DNA from: Brevibacillus panacihumi
GTDB lineage: Bacteria; Bacillota; Bacilli; Brevibacillales; Brevibacillaceae
Direction of reading: 5' to 3'
Assembly (NCBI RefSeq): GCF_003710985.1
Contig: NZ_RHHT01000002.1
Location: forward strand, 1 to 64,000
DNA: 64,000 bases
The notes below the pieces were generated by a model, which did not search any database, had not been told where the DNA came from, and saw only the letters and a program-made list of their open reading frames with translations. Positions 7,365-15,784 of the stretch are shown here, in pieces (within the stretch, counting starts at the first letter, position 1; every line of letters starts with the position of its first letter). Made by a program: the position numbers and the translations under genes.

Positions 7365-8585
7365 ATGGACGAGTTGGCGATCGTCGAGCAAATCGAAAAG
7401 AGCCTGGATCTAGGCATCAGCCAAGGAATTTTCCCCGGTGGAGCGGTATGGCTGCATCGTGAAAACAAGCCGGCGATTACGGTTTGCCGGGGCAAGGCAG
7501 GGAGCGGCGAGCAGGAACCTGTGGTGACGGAGCGTACTCTGTACGATCTGGCTTCCTTGACCAAGGTCGTGGTGACTCTGCCGCTGATCCTGATGAGTGT
7601 GCAGCAAGGCAAGCTGTCTTTGACGGACAGCGTCGTGACGCATCTGCCGCAGCTGGGAGAAGGACAAGGAAGGGCGGAGAAGGAAAAAATCAAGATCATC
7701 CACCTCTTGACCCATTCTTCCGGTCTGCCCGCATGGAGACCCTTTTTCCTAAAAGGCTCCGGAAAGCAGGAATACCTGCGCATGATCGCGGAAGAGCAGA
7801 TGATCTACAAGCCTGGCGAACAGGTCGTGTACAGCGATCTTGGGTTTATGCTGCTGGGCTTCATTCTGGAAGAGGTCTGGCAGACGGAGCTGAGCGCTTT
7901 GGCCAAGCAATGGATCTTCGAGCCGAGCGGGATGACGCATACCGGTTATCGGCCGCAGTCGCATTCCGCCTTGCGCGATTGTGTCATCGCTCCTGCGGAA
8001 GAAGGCACTCCATTCGAATGGAATATGGCCGAGCAGTATATTTGGCAGCTGGAAGCTGCAGAGAACCCGCGGGCAGCAGGCTGGCGAGCGGCATGCGAAG
8101 GGTTTGCCTGGAGGCAGGACGTCATTCGCGGCGATGTGCATGATTGCAATGCCTACCATGGACTTGAAGGCGTGAGCGGCCATGCCGGCTTGTTTTCCAC
8201 CCTGACAGATGTGGCGCGCTACATGCGCATCTGGACAGCGGAGGATGCACCTGTGCGCATCGACCCCCTTCTGCTTTCGTTCGCAGCCCGGGCCCAGACA
8301 GGGTCAGCCGTCCCGCGAAGAGCGGTAGGCTGGGAGGCGTCGGCGACAGGCGGGACACTGGATCAGATCGCGCACGGCTGTACAGGTGGAGACCTTTTAT
8401 CGGAAAAGGCCTTCGGACACACCGGCTTTACGGGAACCTCCATCTGGTCTGACCCGGTGCGAGGGGCTACCCTTATTACCTTGACCAACCGCGTTCACCC
8501 GATTGTGCATACAGCGATGAACGCCTGGCGTCGCGCGCATCACAACCAGATTTTCAGCCGTATCAAGCCTGTCGGCACATCCTGA
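7365..8585 (+). CDS. Beta-lactamase-fold serine hydrolase, likely AmiE-like MurNAc-L-Ala amidase
   Basis: 406-aa protein of the class C beta-lactamase/DD-peptidase superfamily. The active-site triad motifs are visible: S64-L-T-K67 (SxxK), Y156-S-D158 (YxN position) and H352-T-G354. No signal peptide is present, so it should work in the cytosol. In Bacillus subtilis the beta-lactamase-like AmiE (YbbE) of the murQRP operon is an N-acetylmuramoyl-L-alanine amidase. This gene occupies an equivalent position between transporter genes of a murQ operon, so the same role, freeing MurNAc from its peptide after import, is the best guess. An esterase of the same fold is the alternative. Confidence 0.75.
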   Translation: MDELAIVEQIEKSLDLGISQGIFPGGAVWLHRENKPAITVCRGKAGSGEQEPVVTERTLYDLASLTKVVVTLPLILMSVQQGKLSLTDSVVTHLPQLGEGQGRAEKEKIKIIHLLTHSSGLPAWRPFFLKGSGKQEYLRMIAEEQMIYKPGEQVVYSDLGFMLLGFILEEVWQTELSALAKQWIFEPSGMTHTGYRPQSHSALRDCVIAPAEEGTPFEWNMAEQYIWQLEAAENPRAAGWRAACEGFAWRQDVIRGDVHDCNAYHGLEGVSGHAGLFSTLTDVARYMRIWTAEDAPVRIDPLLLSFAARAQTGSAVPRRAVGWEASATGGTLDQIAHGCTGGDLLSEKAFGHTGFTGTSIWSDPVRGATLITLTNRVHPIVHTAMNAWRRAHHNQIFSRIKPVGTS

Positions 8586-8602
8586 GCAAAGGGGGAGCAC
8601 CC

Positions 8603-9577
8603 ATGACAGCCATGCTACAAATCAGTGATTTACGCACTTCTTTTCTGCAAGCAAAAGAAAAGCTTACCGTCATCGAGGGGGTAAGCCTGACTGTAGAGCC
8701 GGGCGAGACTGTCGGCGTCGTAGGCGAATCGGGCTGCGGGAAAAGCGTCACCAGCCTGTCTGTGATGCAGCTATTGGGACGAAATGTACAGCTGGAGGGG
8801 AGCATCCGCTTTCAGGGGAAAGAACTCCTCTCCTTGACAGATAAACAGATGGAAGCCATTCGCGGCAATCAGATCGCGATGATTTTTCAGGAGCCGATGA
8901 CCTCGCTCAATCCGCTCCATACGATCGGCAAGCAAATCGGAGAACCTCTCCGCCGCCACCTGGGAATGAACCGGCAGCAAGCCAAGGAACGGACGATCCA
9001 GCTTCTCAAAGAGGTCGGCATCCCGCGTGCGGAGGAGATCATCAACGACTACCCGCATCAATTATCCGGCGGCATGAGGCAGCGCGTCATGATTGCAATG
9101 GCGATGGCCTGCACGCCCAAGCTGCTGATCGCCGACGAACCGACGACCGCTCTGGACGTAACGATCCAGGCGCAAATCCTGGAATTGATGAAAAAGGTGC
9201 GGGATGAGCATGGCACCTCCATTCTGCTGATCACCCATGACCTGGGTGTCGTTGCCGAGATGTGCCATCGCGTCATCGTCATGTACGCCGGACAGATCGT
9301 CGAAGAGGCAGACGTCAAACAGCTTTTCGACGAGCCCAAACATCCCTATACGCGCGGACTTTTGGGTTCGATGCCAAGTCTGGACACCAATCAGGAGAGA
9401 TTGGATGCGATACCGGGAGCTGTTCCGCTGCTGCAGGAAATGCCTGCGGGATGCCGTTTTGCACCGCGCTGCCCGGAGGCGATGGAGATCTGCCGGAACA
9501 AAAATCCGGAGCTGTTGACCATCTCGGATACGCAAAAATGCCGCTGCTGGCTGTACGGTGAGGAGGATGCGCAATGA
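8603..9577 (+). CDS. Peptide-type ABC transporter ATPase (DppD/OppD family)
   Basis: 324-aa ATPase. Walker A GESGCGKS near 40-47, Q-loop, signature LSGGMRQR near 154, Walker [13 protein letters not shown] near 174-185. A C-terminal oligopeptide-transporter domain with cysteines ([14 protein letters not shown]) is typical of DppD, some of which carry an Fe-S cluster. The gene starts 18 bases after the hydrolase stops and overlaps the next ATPase by four bases (ATGA). It powers the permease pair at 5558-7349. Confidence 0.93.
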   Translation: MTAMLQISDLRTSFLQAKEKLTVIEGVSLTVEPGETVGVVGESGCGKSVTSLSVMQLLGRNVQLEGSIRFQGKELLSLTDKQMEAIRGNQIAMIFQEPMTSLNPLHTIGKQIGEPLRRHLGMNRQQAKERTIQLLKEVGIPRAEEIINDYPHQLSGGMRQRVMIAMAMACTPKLLIADEPTTALDVTIQAQILELMKKVRDEHGTSILLITHDLGVVAEMCHRVIVMYAGQIVEEADVKQLFDEPKHPYTRGLLGSMPSLDTNQERLDAIPGAVPLLQEMPAGCRFAPRCPEAMEICRNKNPELLTISDTQKCRCWLYGEEDAQ

Positions 9578-10536
9578 CCCAACCACTGCTGGAAGTGAAG
9601 GCATTGACCAAGCATTTTACGAGCAAGCAAGGGTTTTTCAGCAAAGAAAAAGTAGTTCGGGCAGTCGACGGGGTCAACCTGACTGTCTATCCGGGAGAAA
9701 CCGTCAGTATTGTCGGCGAATCCGGCTGCGGCAAATCGACAACCGGCCGCTGCATCCTCCGCCTGATCGAGCCAACGGACGGTGAGATCTGGTTCGAGGG
9801 GGAAAATATCCGCAATCTGAATGAGACCGAGCTGCGCAGGGCACGCCGCAATATGCAGCTGGTTTTTCAAGACCCGTTCGCCTCGCTGAATCCCCGCAAG
9901 ACGATCGGTCAGATCCTGGAGGACCCGTTGATCGTCCACGGGATCGGTTCGGCAGCCGAACGGCGCAAGCAAGTGGAGGAAATGATCGGAATCGTCGGTT
10001 TGTCCAAGCAGCAGTTGAACCGGTTTCCGCACGAATTTTCCGGTGGACAGCGGCAGCGGATCGGAATCGCCCGTGCGCTGATCCTGCGCCCCAAGCTGAT
10101 TATCGCGGATGAGCCTGTCTCCGCCCTGGACGTATCCATCCAGGCGCAAATTCTGAATCTCATGCAGGATCTGCAAAAAGAGTTCAAGCTGACCTATCTG
10201 TTCATTTCCCACGATTTGAGCGTGGTACGCCATATATCGGACCGGGTGGCCGTCATGTACCTGGGGAAAGTGGTGGAGGTGGCGGACAAGAAATCCTTGT
10301 ATGAAAAACCGACCCATCCCTACACGCAGGCGCTGCTCTCCGCAGTTCCCGTGCCCGATCCGAATCAGACAACCCAGCGCATTATTTTGGAGGGAGACAT
10401 GCCGAGTCCGGCGAATCCGCCTGCGGGCTGCACGTTTCACCCGCGCTGCCGTCATTGCATGGAGATCTGCAAAACAACAGTTCCTCCGCTCAAAGAACAA
10501 ACAGCCGGCCACTGGGTCTCTTGCCATCTGGAGTAA
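9574..10536 (+). CDS. Peptide-type ABC transporter ATPase (DppF/OppF family)
   Basis: 320-aa second ATPase, DppF type, translationally coupled to the first by an ATGA overlap. Walker [13 protein letters not shown] near 48, signature FSGGQRQRIGIARAL near 158, Walker B LIIADEPVSALD near 178. The C-terminal domain again has the CTFHPRCRHCMEIC cysteine cluster. The two ATPases form the heterodimeric motor of the transporter. Nothing in the protein itself indicates the substrate; the operon does. Confidence 0.93.
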   Translation: MTQPLLEVKALTKHFTSKQGFFSKEKVVRAVDGVNLTVYPGETVSIVGESGCGKSTTGRCILRLIEPTDGEIWFEGENIRNLNETELRRARRNMQLVFQDPFASLNPRKTIGQILEDPLIVHGIGSAAERRKQVEEMIGIVGLSKQQLNRFPHEFSGGQRQRIGIARALILRPKLIIADEPVSALDVSIQAQILNLMQDLQKEFKLTYLFISHDLSVVRHISDRVAVMYLGKVVEVADKKSLYEKPTHPYTQALLSAVPVPDPNQTTQRIILEGDMPSPANPPAGCTFHPRCRHCMEICKTTVPPLKEQTAGHWVSCHLE

Positions 10537-10581
10537 CGAGAGCTTGCCGCGAGTATGAGAACAGAGGAGGGTGGAGTGAAG

Positions 10582-11487
10582 ATGATGGAGAACTTGCAAG
10601 GTTTGATGACTGAGGAAAAAAATAGTAATACGGCGGATCTGGATCGTTTAAGCTCCAGAGAGATCGTACAACGGATGAACGACGAGGATAAAAAGGTTCC
10701 CTACGCCGTGGAAAATGTGCTGGATGAAGTCGCCAAAGCGGTAGACATCATCGTAGCTTCTCTAGAAAATGAGGGGCGTCTCTTTTACTTCGGCGCAGGA
10801 ACGAGCGGCCGGCTGGGCATTCTGGATGCCTCCGAGTGTCCGCCGACCTTTGGGACCCCTCCGGAGCTGGTGCAGGGTGTGATCGCAGGGGGACAGAAAG
10901 CCATGGTCCGCGCTGTAGAAGGTGCGGAGGATTCCGCAGAGCTGGGACGAGATGATGTGCGCATTCACGGGGTTACGGAGCGGGATGTCGTCGTGGGCAT
11001 CGCCGCCAGCGGCCGGACGCCGTACGTACTGGGTGCGCTCAAGGAAGCCCAGGCGATTGGAGCCAAGACGATTGCCGTCTCCTGCAATGAAACAGCGGTC
11101 ATCAACGAAGGTGTCGACGTCGCGATAGGAGTGGTGGTCGGCCCGGAAGTATTGACGGGATCCACACGCCTGAAAGCAGGAACCGCGCAGAAGCTGGTGC
11201 TGAACATGCTGACTACCGCTAGCATGATTCGCTTGGGAAAAGTGTACGGCAACCTGATGGTCAACGTACAGGCGACCAACCAGAAGCTGCGGGAGCGGGT
11301 AAAAAGAATCATCATGGAAGTGACCGGAGTCAGCTACATGGAGGCGGAAAAGCTCTCCACGCTTGCAGACGGAGATGCCAAAACAGCGATTTTGATGCGA
11401 TTGACCGGGACGAGCAGGGAAGAAGCCATGCGTCTGTTGAAACTAACCAAGGGAAGAATCCGGGAAGCGATCCAGCAGTACAGTTAG
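10582..11487 (+). CDS. murQ: N-acetylmuramic acid 6-phosphate etherase
   Basis: MurQ breaks the D-lactyl ether of MurNAc-6-phosphate, giving GlcNAc-6-phosphate and D-lactate. The SIS-fold protein (about 301 aa) shows FGAGTSGRLGILDASECPPTFG, with the catalytic Glu in SECPP, then IAASGRTPYVLGAL and the C-terminal helical domain. Start is taken at ATG 10582 (or 10585), close after GGTGGAGTGA; an in-frame ATG at 10555 lacks a ribosome binding site. It receives MurNAc-6-P from AnmK, the first gene. D-lactate, the second product, is a plausible substrate for the two genes that follow directly. Confidence 0.95.
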   Translation: MMENLQGLMTEEKNSNTADLDRLSSREIVQRMNDEDKKVPYAVENVLDEVAKAVDIIVASLENEGRLFYFGAGTSGRLGILDASECPPTFGTPPELVQGVIAGGQKAMVRAVEGAEDSAELGRDDVRIHGVTERDVVVGIAASGRTPYVLGALKEAQAIGAKTIAVSCNETAVINEGVDVAIGVVVGPEVLTGSTRLKAGTAQKLVLNMLTTASMIRLGKVYGNLMVNVQATNQKLRERVKRIIMEVTGVSYMEAEKLSTLADGDAKTAILMRLTGTSREEAMRLLKLTKGRIREAIQQYS

Positions 11488-11508
11488 AAAAAGGAGAGGA
11501 GGATTCCC

Positions 11509-12924
11509 ATGTTGTCAGATGCGATAAAAGCCGAGCTTCGCGCGATCGTCGGCGAGAAGAACTGCCTGGACCGGCAGGAGGCGCTGGTCGCCTATTCGTA
11601 TGATGCGACGCCGATGCAGCAGGCTTTGCCTGACGCTGTGGTGATGCCCGCAAGCACAGCGGAGGTGCAAAAGGTCGTGCAGGTGGCAGCCCGCCATCAG
11701 ATTCCGATCGTGACGCGCGGAGCCGGCTCCAACCTGTGCGGAGGGACTGTCCCAGTCGGCGGGGGAATCGTCATGAGCCTGCATCGGATGAACAAAATCG
11801 TCGAAATCGACGAGCAAAACCTGACCATTACCGTACAGCCGGGTGTTCGCACCGTGGATATTCATCAGGCGGTCGAAGCAAAAGGTTTGTTTTATCCGCC
11901 TGACCCGGGAAGCATGGTCATCTCCACGATCGGCGGCAACATCGCGCTCAACTCTGGAGGGCTGCGCGGCTTGAAATACGGGACGACAAAGGATTATGTA
12001 CTCGGTCTGGAAGCTGTCTTGCCCAATGGAGAAGTGATTCGCACCGGAGGCAAGCTGATGAAGGACGTCGCGGGATACGATCTGACCAAGCTTTTGGTCG
12101 GGAGCGAAGGGACATTGGCAATCATCACGGAAGCGATTCTCAAGCTGATTCCCAAGCCGACTACCCAGCGCGTCATGTTGGCGATGTTCGCAGACATGGA
12201 GCAGGCCGCCCGCTCTGTGTCTGACATCATCGCCAACCGGATCATTCCCGGGACGCTCGAGTTTTTGGATCAGGGAACGATTCGCGTCGTGGAGGATTTC
12301 AAGCAGATCGGTCTGCCGACGGATGTAGCCGCGATTCTTTTGATTGGGCAGGATGGCGAAGCGGAAATCGTGGATCGGGACATGGAGCGGATTGCTGCGA
12401 TCTGCCAAAAAAATCAAGCGGTTCAGATCAAAGTGGCAACGACAGACGAAGAAGCAGACGAAGTCATGACCGCGAGAAGAAGCGCCTTGGCAGCCCTGTC
12501 GCGGATGCGCCCGACGACGATTCTGGAGGATGCGACAGTGCCGCGTGCCCAGATTGCGCCGATGGTCGCAGCCATTCAGAAAATTACAGATCGTTTTGGT
12601 CTCAACATCTGCACGTTTGGACATGCGGGGGATGGCAATCTGCATCCGACCTGCATGACGGATGCACGCAATCATGAAGAGATCGAGCGGGTGGAGCAGG
12701 CGTTTGAAGAGATTTTCGCTGCCGCGATCGACTTGGGCGGCACCATCACGGGAGAACACGGTGTGGGCATCGTCAAGGCGCCGTACCTGGAATGGAAGGT
12801 AGGTGCTGCCGGGATGGAAGTGATGAAGGGCATCAAGCGCGCCTTTGATCCGCATAATCTGCTTAATCCCGGCAAGATGTTCGCCAAGGAATCCCGGAAC
12901 AGAGTGGTGGTCAACCGTGCTTAA
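11509..12924 (+). CDS. glcD: FAD-linked oxidase, GlcD family (glycolate or D-lactate dehydrogenase subunit)
   Basis: 471-aa flavoprotein of the GlcD/VAO family. The FAD-binding PCMH domain is N-terminal: VTRGAGSNLCGG near 70, PPDPGSMVISTIGGNIALNSGG near 128-148, VAGYDLTKLLVGSEGTLAIIT near 188-208. The C-terminal FAD oxidase domain contains FGHAGDGNLHPT and GTITGEHGVG. Such enzymes oxidise 2-hydroxy acids, commonly glycolate or D-lactate, and pass electrons to an Fe-S partner. It begins 22 bases after murQ, which makes D-lactate as by-product, so D-lactate is my preferred substrate. Glycolate remains possible, since a glyoxylate-linked aminotransferase lies just downstream on the other strand. 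Confidence 0.88.
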   Translation: MLSDAIKAELRAIVGEKNCLDRQEALVAYSYDATPMQQALPDAVVMPASTAEVQKVVQVAARHQIPIVTRGAGSNLCGGTVPVGGGIVMSLHRMNKIVEIDEQNLTITVQPGVRTVDIHQAVEAKGLFYPPDPGSMVISTIGGNIALNSGGLRGLKYGTTKDYVLGLEAVLPNGEVIRTGGKLMKDVAGYDLTKLLVGSEGTLAIITEAILKLIPKPTTQRVMLAMFADMEQAARSVSDIIANRIIPGTLEFLDQGTIRVVEDFKQIGLPTDVAAILLIGQDGEAEIVDRDMERIAAICQKNQAVQIKVATTDEEADEVMTARRSALAALSRMRPTTILEDATVPRAQIAPMVAAIQKITDRFGLNICTFGHAGDGNLHPTCMTDARNHEEIERVEQAFEEIFAAAIDLGGTITGEHGVGIVKAPYLEWKVGAAGMEVMKGIKRAFDPHNLLNPGKMFAKESRNRVVVNRA

Positions 12925-14221
12925 AGAAGCCTTGCAGAAAAATCTCGACTATGAAGAACTGGCGAACTGTATGCGTTGCGGCTTCTGTCAGCCCGCTTGC
13001 CCGACTTTTCGCGAGACTGGCTACGAGGCGGCTTCCCCACGCGGTCGGATCGCCTTGATGAAAGCCGTGGCAGACGGCGTCATGGAGCCGGATCAGGATT
13101 TTGTCGACCAGATGAATCTCTGTCTGGGCTGCCGCGCCTGCGAGCCTGTCTGTCCGGCAGGCGTCCCCTACGGACAATTGATCGAACAGACCCGGGAAGC
13201 AATCGAACAGGTGCAGGAGCACCCCTGGTATGTTCGCCTGGTGCGCAAGACGGCGTTCACCCATCTGTTTCCGCATCAGTCGCGGCTCAACCGATTGGGG
13301 GGACTGCTTGGCTTATACCAGCGTTCCGGGCTGCAGACCGCTGTGCGCAAGCTGGGGATTTTGAACATCCTGCCGAAACAAATGCGAGAGATGGAAGCCA
13401 TCATGCCGGATGCTTCAGCGAGGAGTTTGACGCAGCGACTGGGAGCGACCGTCATCCCGGCTGTTGGAGAGCGCAAGCGGCGTGTAGGTATGTTTCACGG
13501 CTGCATCATGGATGTCCTGTTTCAGGAGACCAACGTAAATACGGTCCGCCTGTTGGCAGAAGCGGGCTGCGAAGTGGTCATAGCCCCAGGTCAGGTGTGC
13601 TGCGGCGCCCTCCATGCCCACAGCGGGGAGCGTGAAGCAGCGAAAAGCCTGGCCCGCAAAAACATCGCGGCCTTCCAGGAGGCCGAGGTGGATCTCATCA
13701 TCTCCAATGCCGGAGGATGCGGAGCCTTGCTGCAGGAATACGACCACCTCCTCCACGACGATCCGGAGTGGCAGGAGCAAGCCAAATGGTTCGCGTCACG
13801 GGTCAAGGACGTAAGCGAGGTCTTGGCGATGTCCGCAGAGCCCCAAGCTTGGGATTCCCTGCCGCAGCGCGTCACCTACCAAAGCTCCTGTCATCTGCGC
13901 AATGGCATGAAGGTGACAAAAGAGCCTGTGAACCTTTTGCAATCCATTCCGGGCGCAACTTATGTGCCGTTGAAAGAAGGCGACCGCTGCTGCGGCTCGG
14001 CCGGCATCTACAATCTGGTGCAGCCGGAGATGGCAGGCAGCCTGCTGGATGAAAAAATGGGTCATGTGGCAGCGACCCAGGCTGATATTCTCGTTACCTC
14101 CAATCCCGGCTGTCTTTTGCAGATGAAAGCAGGCATCAAGCGAGCAGGACTGGAGGAGCGGATGGAAGCCGTTCATCTGGTCGACCTGCTGGCCCGAGTG
14201 CAGAAAATGAAAGCGAACTAA
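12917..14221 (+). CDS. glcF: Fe-S oxidoreductase, GlcF family partner of the FAD oxidase
   Basis: 434-aa iron-sulfur protein. Two [4Fe-4S] ferredoxin motifs are near the N-terminus: C18-x2-C21-x2-C24-x3-C28-P and C69-x2-C72-x2-C75-x3-C79-P. Two CCG domains follow (CCGALHAHSGE; CCGSAGIYN), which bind a further cluster. GTG at 12917 is used because it overlaps the end of glcD by eight bases and gives the normal GlcF N-terminus; longer in-frame starts have no ribosome binding site. It likely carries electrons from the GlcD flavin to the quinone pool at the membrane. It is the last gene of the operon, followed by an intrinsic terminator. Confidence 0.9.
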   Translation: MLKEALQKNLDYEELANCMRCGFCQPACPTFRETGYEAASPRGRIALMKAVADGVMEPDQDFVDQMNLCLGCRACEPVCPAGVPYGQLIEQTREAIEQVQEHPWYVRLVRKTAFTHLFPHQSRLNRLGGLLGLYQRSGLQTAVRKLGILNILPKQMREMEAIMPDASARSLTQRLGATVIPAVGERKRRVGMFHGCIMDVLFQETNVNTVRLLAEAGCEVVIAPGQVCCGALHAHSGEREAAKSLARKNIAAFQEAEVDLIISNAGGCGALLQEYDHLLHDDPEWQEQAKWFASRVKDVSEVLAMSAEPQAWDSLPQRVTYQSSCHLRNGMKVTKEPVNLLQSIPGATYVPLKEGDRCCGSAGIYNLVQPEMAGSLLDEKMGHVAATQADILVTSNPGCLLQMKAGIKRAGLEERMEAVHLVDLLARVQKMKAN

Positions 14222-14224
14222 ATA

Positions 14225-14277
14225 CAGCCCTGATCGAATTCCCGTTCATTGCCGGAATCAGATCGGGGCTGTTTTTT
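14225..14277 (+). terminator. Terminator of the MurNAc salvage operon
   Basis: CAGCCCTGATC ... GATCGGGGCTG followed by TTTTTT, directly after the glcF stop. Confidence 0.85.
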
Positions 14278-14296
14278 GTGGTCGTGCTCAGTGGAA

Positions 14297-15532
14297 TCAG
14301 ATATTTTGCTTGGTCTCGTGATAGACGTCAAGCGCAGCCTGGACTGCTCTCCCCAAGTGGATCTTGGCTCCATGGCGCTGCAGTACGGCTTCCAATGCTC
14401 CCAGCAGATGCAGGATGTTTTTCTTGCGGCAGCTGTAGCCCATCGTGCCGATCCGCCAAATTTTCCCCTTGAGCGGACCGAAGGAGCTGGCGATCTCGAT
14501 GTGAAAATCATCGAGCAGCATGGCTCGGACCGATTCACCGTCCACTTCATCGGGAATCGCAATGCAGGTTACGACGGGAAGTTTGCAGGCTGGATTTCCG
14601 TAGAGCGTCAACCCCATGGCGTCAAGCCCGCGTACCAGGGCCTTTTCATGCAGCCGATGACGGGCGAATCGCTCCTCAAGCCCTTCCTCCAGTACAATCC
14701 GCACTCCTTCGTACAGAGCGTACAGCATGGTTGTCGCTTCCGTGTGATGATTGAGCCGCGTCGGACTCCAGTAATCCATCAGTTGGCTCAGATCAAAGTA
14801 GTTGCTGCGGATCATCCGCTCTTGTCCGAGCAAAGCAGCTTGCGGCTCTGCCAATCCCCGCTCGATCTTTTTTCGTTGGCGCAAGACCGCCTCTACCCGT
14901 TCATTGAAGGTAATCGGTGCCATCCCCGAGGGGATCGACAAGCATTTTTGCGTCCCGCCGATGCACGCGTCGATTTTCCAGTCGTCCACCTTGACTTGCG
15001 TCCCTCCGATGGTAGCGACCGCATCGACGACGAACAGAACATCCAGCATGCAGCAGGCTTCCCCGATCTCCCGCAAGGGCTGTATCCGTCCTGTCGAGGT
15101 TTCTCCATGAACCATAGCTACGATCTTCGGCCGGATGCGCTGGATCTCTGCAATCACCCGCTCCGGCTCAAAAACCTCCCCCCAATCCGTCTCCATCATT
15201 GCCACCTGCGCACCGTAGCGCTCCGCAATTTCCACCAGCAGATGTCCGAAGCGCCCATAGATTGGGACCAACACCAGATCGCCAGGTTCAATCAGACTGC
15301 ACAAAACCGCTTCGATGCCCGCCCGCGAGGTTCCATCGATGGGGAAGCACCACTCGTTCTCCGTCTGAAATAGCTGCCTCAGCATCTGCATCGTTTGATT
15401 CATGATGTGAGTAAATTCTGGGTCGAATTGACCCAGTATCGGAGTGCTCATCGCACGCAAAACTCTTGGATCAGCCTCGACTGGACCCGGTGTCAGGATT
15501 GTCCGCAGGGAAGGAGAGAGCTCTTTGAACAT
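14297..15532 (-). CDS. pucG: Class V aminotransferase, (S)-ureidoglycine-glyoxylate aminotransferase-like
   Basis: 411-aa PLP enzyme closely resembling Bacillus PucG. Family signatures: LTPGPVEADPRVLRAMSTPI at 13-32, DGTSRAGIEA near 65, HGETSTGR near 148, the PLP-lysine segment GGTQKCLSIPSGMAP near 195, and SSFGPLKGKIWRIGTMGYS near the end. PucG moves the amino group of ureidoglycine to glyoxylate, giving glycine in purine breakdown; relatives are alanine-glyoxylate aminotransferases. No other purine-catabolic gene lies here. It converges on glcD/glcF, so a glycolate-glyoxylate-glycine link is conceivable. GAGGAGG stands upstream of the ATG at 15532. Confidence 0.85.
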   Translation of the reverse strand: MFKELSPSLRTILTPGPVEADPRVLRAMSTPILGQFDPEFTHIMNQTMQMLRQLFQTENEWCFPIDGTSRAGIEAVLCSLIEPGDLVLVPIYGRFGHLLVEIAERYGAQVAMMETDWGEVFEPERVIAEIQRIRPKIVAMVHGETSTGRIQPLREIGEACCMLDVLFVVDAVATIGGTQVKVDDWKIDACIGGTQKCLSIPSGMAPITFNERVEAVLRQRKKIERGLAEPQAALLGQERMIRSNYFDLSQLMDYWSPTRLNHHTEATTMLYALYEGVRIVLEEGLEERFARHRLHEKALVRGLDAMGLTLYGNPACKLPVVTCIAIPDEVDGESVRAMLLDDFHIEIASSFGPLKGKIWRIGTMGYSCRKKNILHLLGALEAVLQRHGAKIHLGRAVQAALDVYHETKQNI

Positions 15533-15784
15533 ACGTACCGCCTCCTCGATCGATTATCCTTGCCAGAAACGTTGTAAAAGACTTACACATTGCGGACCAA
15601 AGTCCTTTAAAAACGATAAAAATTTCAGTATATTTTTAATTTATATAAATAAGTTTAATATAGTTTAAAAATTCAAAAACAACGGTTTTGTTACAAATTC
15701 GTGATATATTAGAGACCTCCCTAATTCGTCACTAGTGTCAGCGGCCTACTTGCAGATTTACATCATGGATAGTGAGGTGTCAGG

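Noticed and set aside
11515-12855. 446-codon minus-strand frame opposite glcD
   Set aside because: Shadow of a well-conserved flavoprotein gene.
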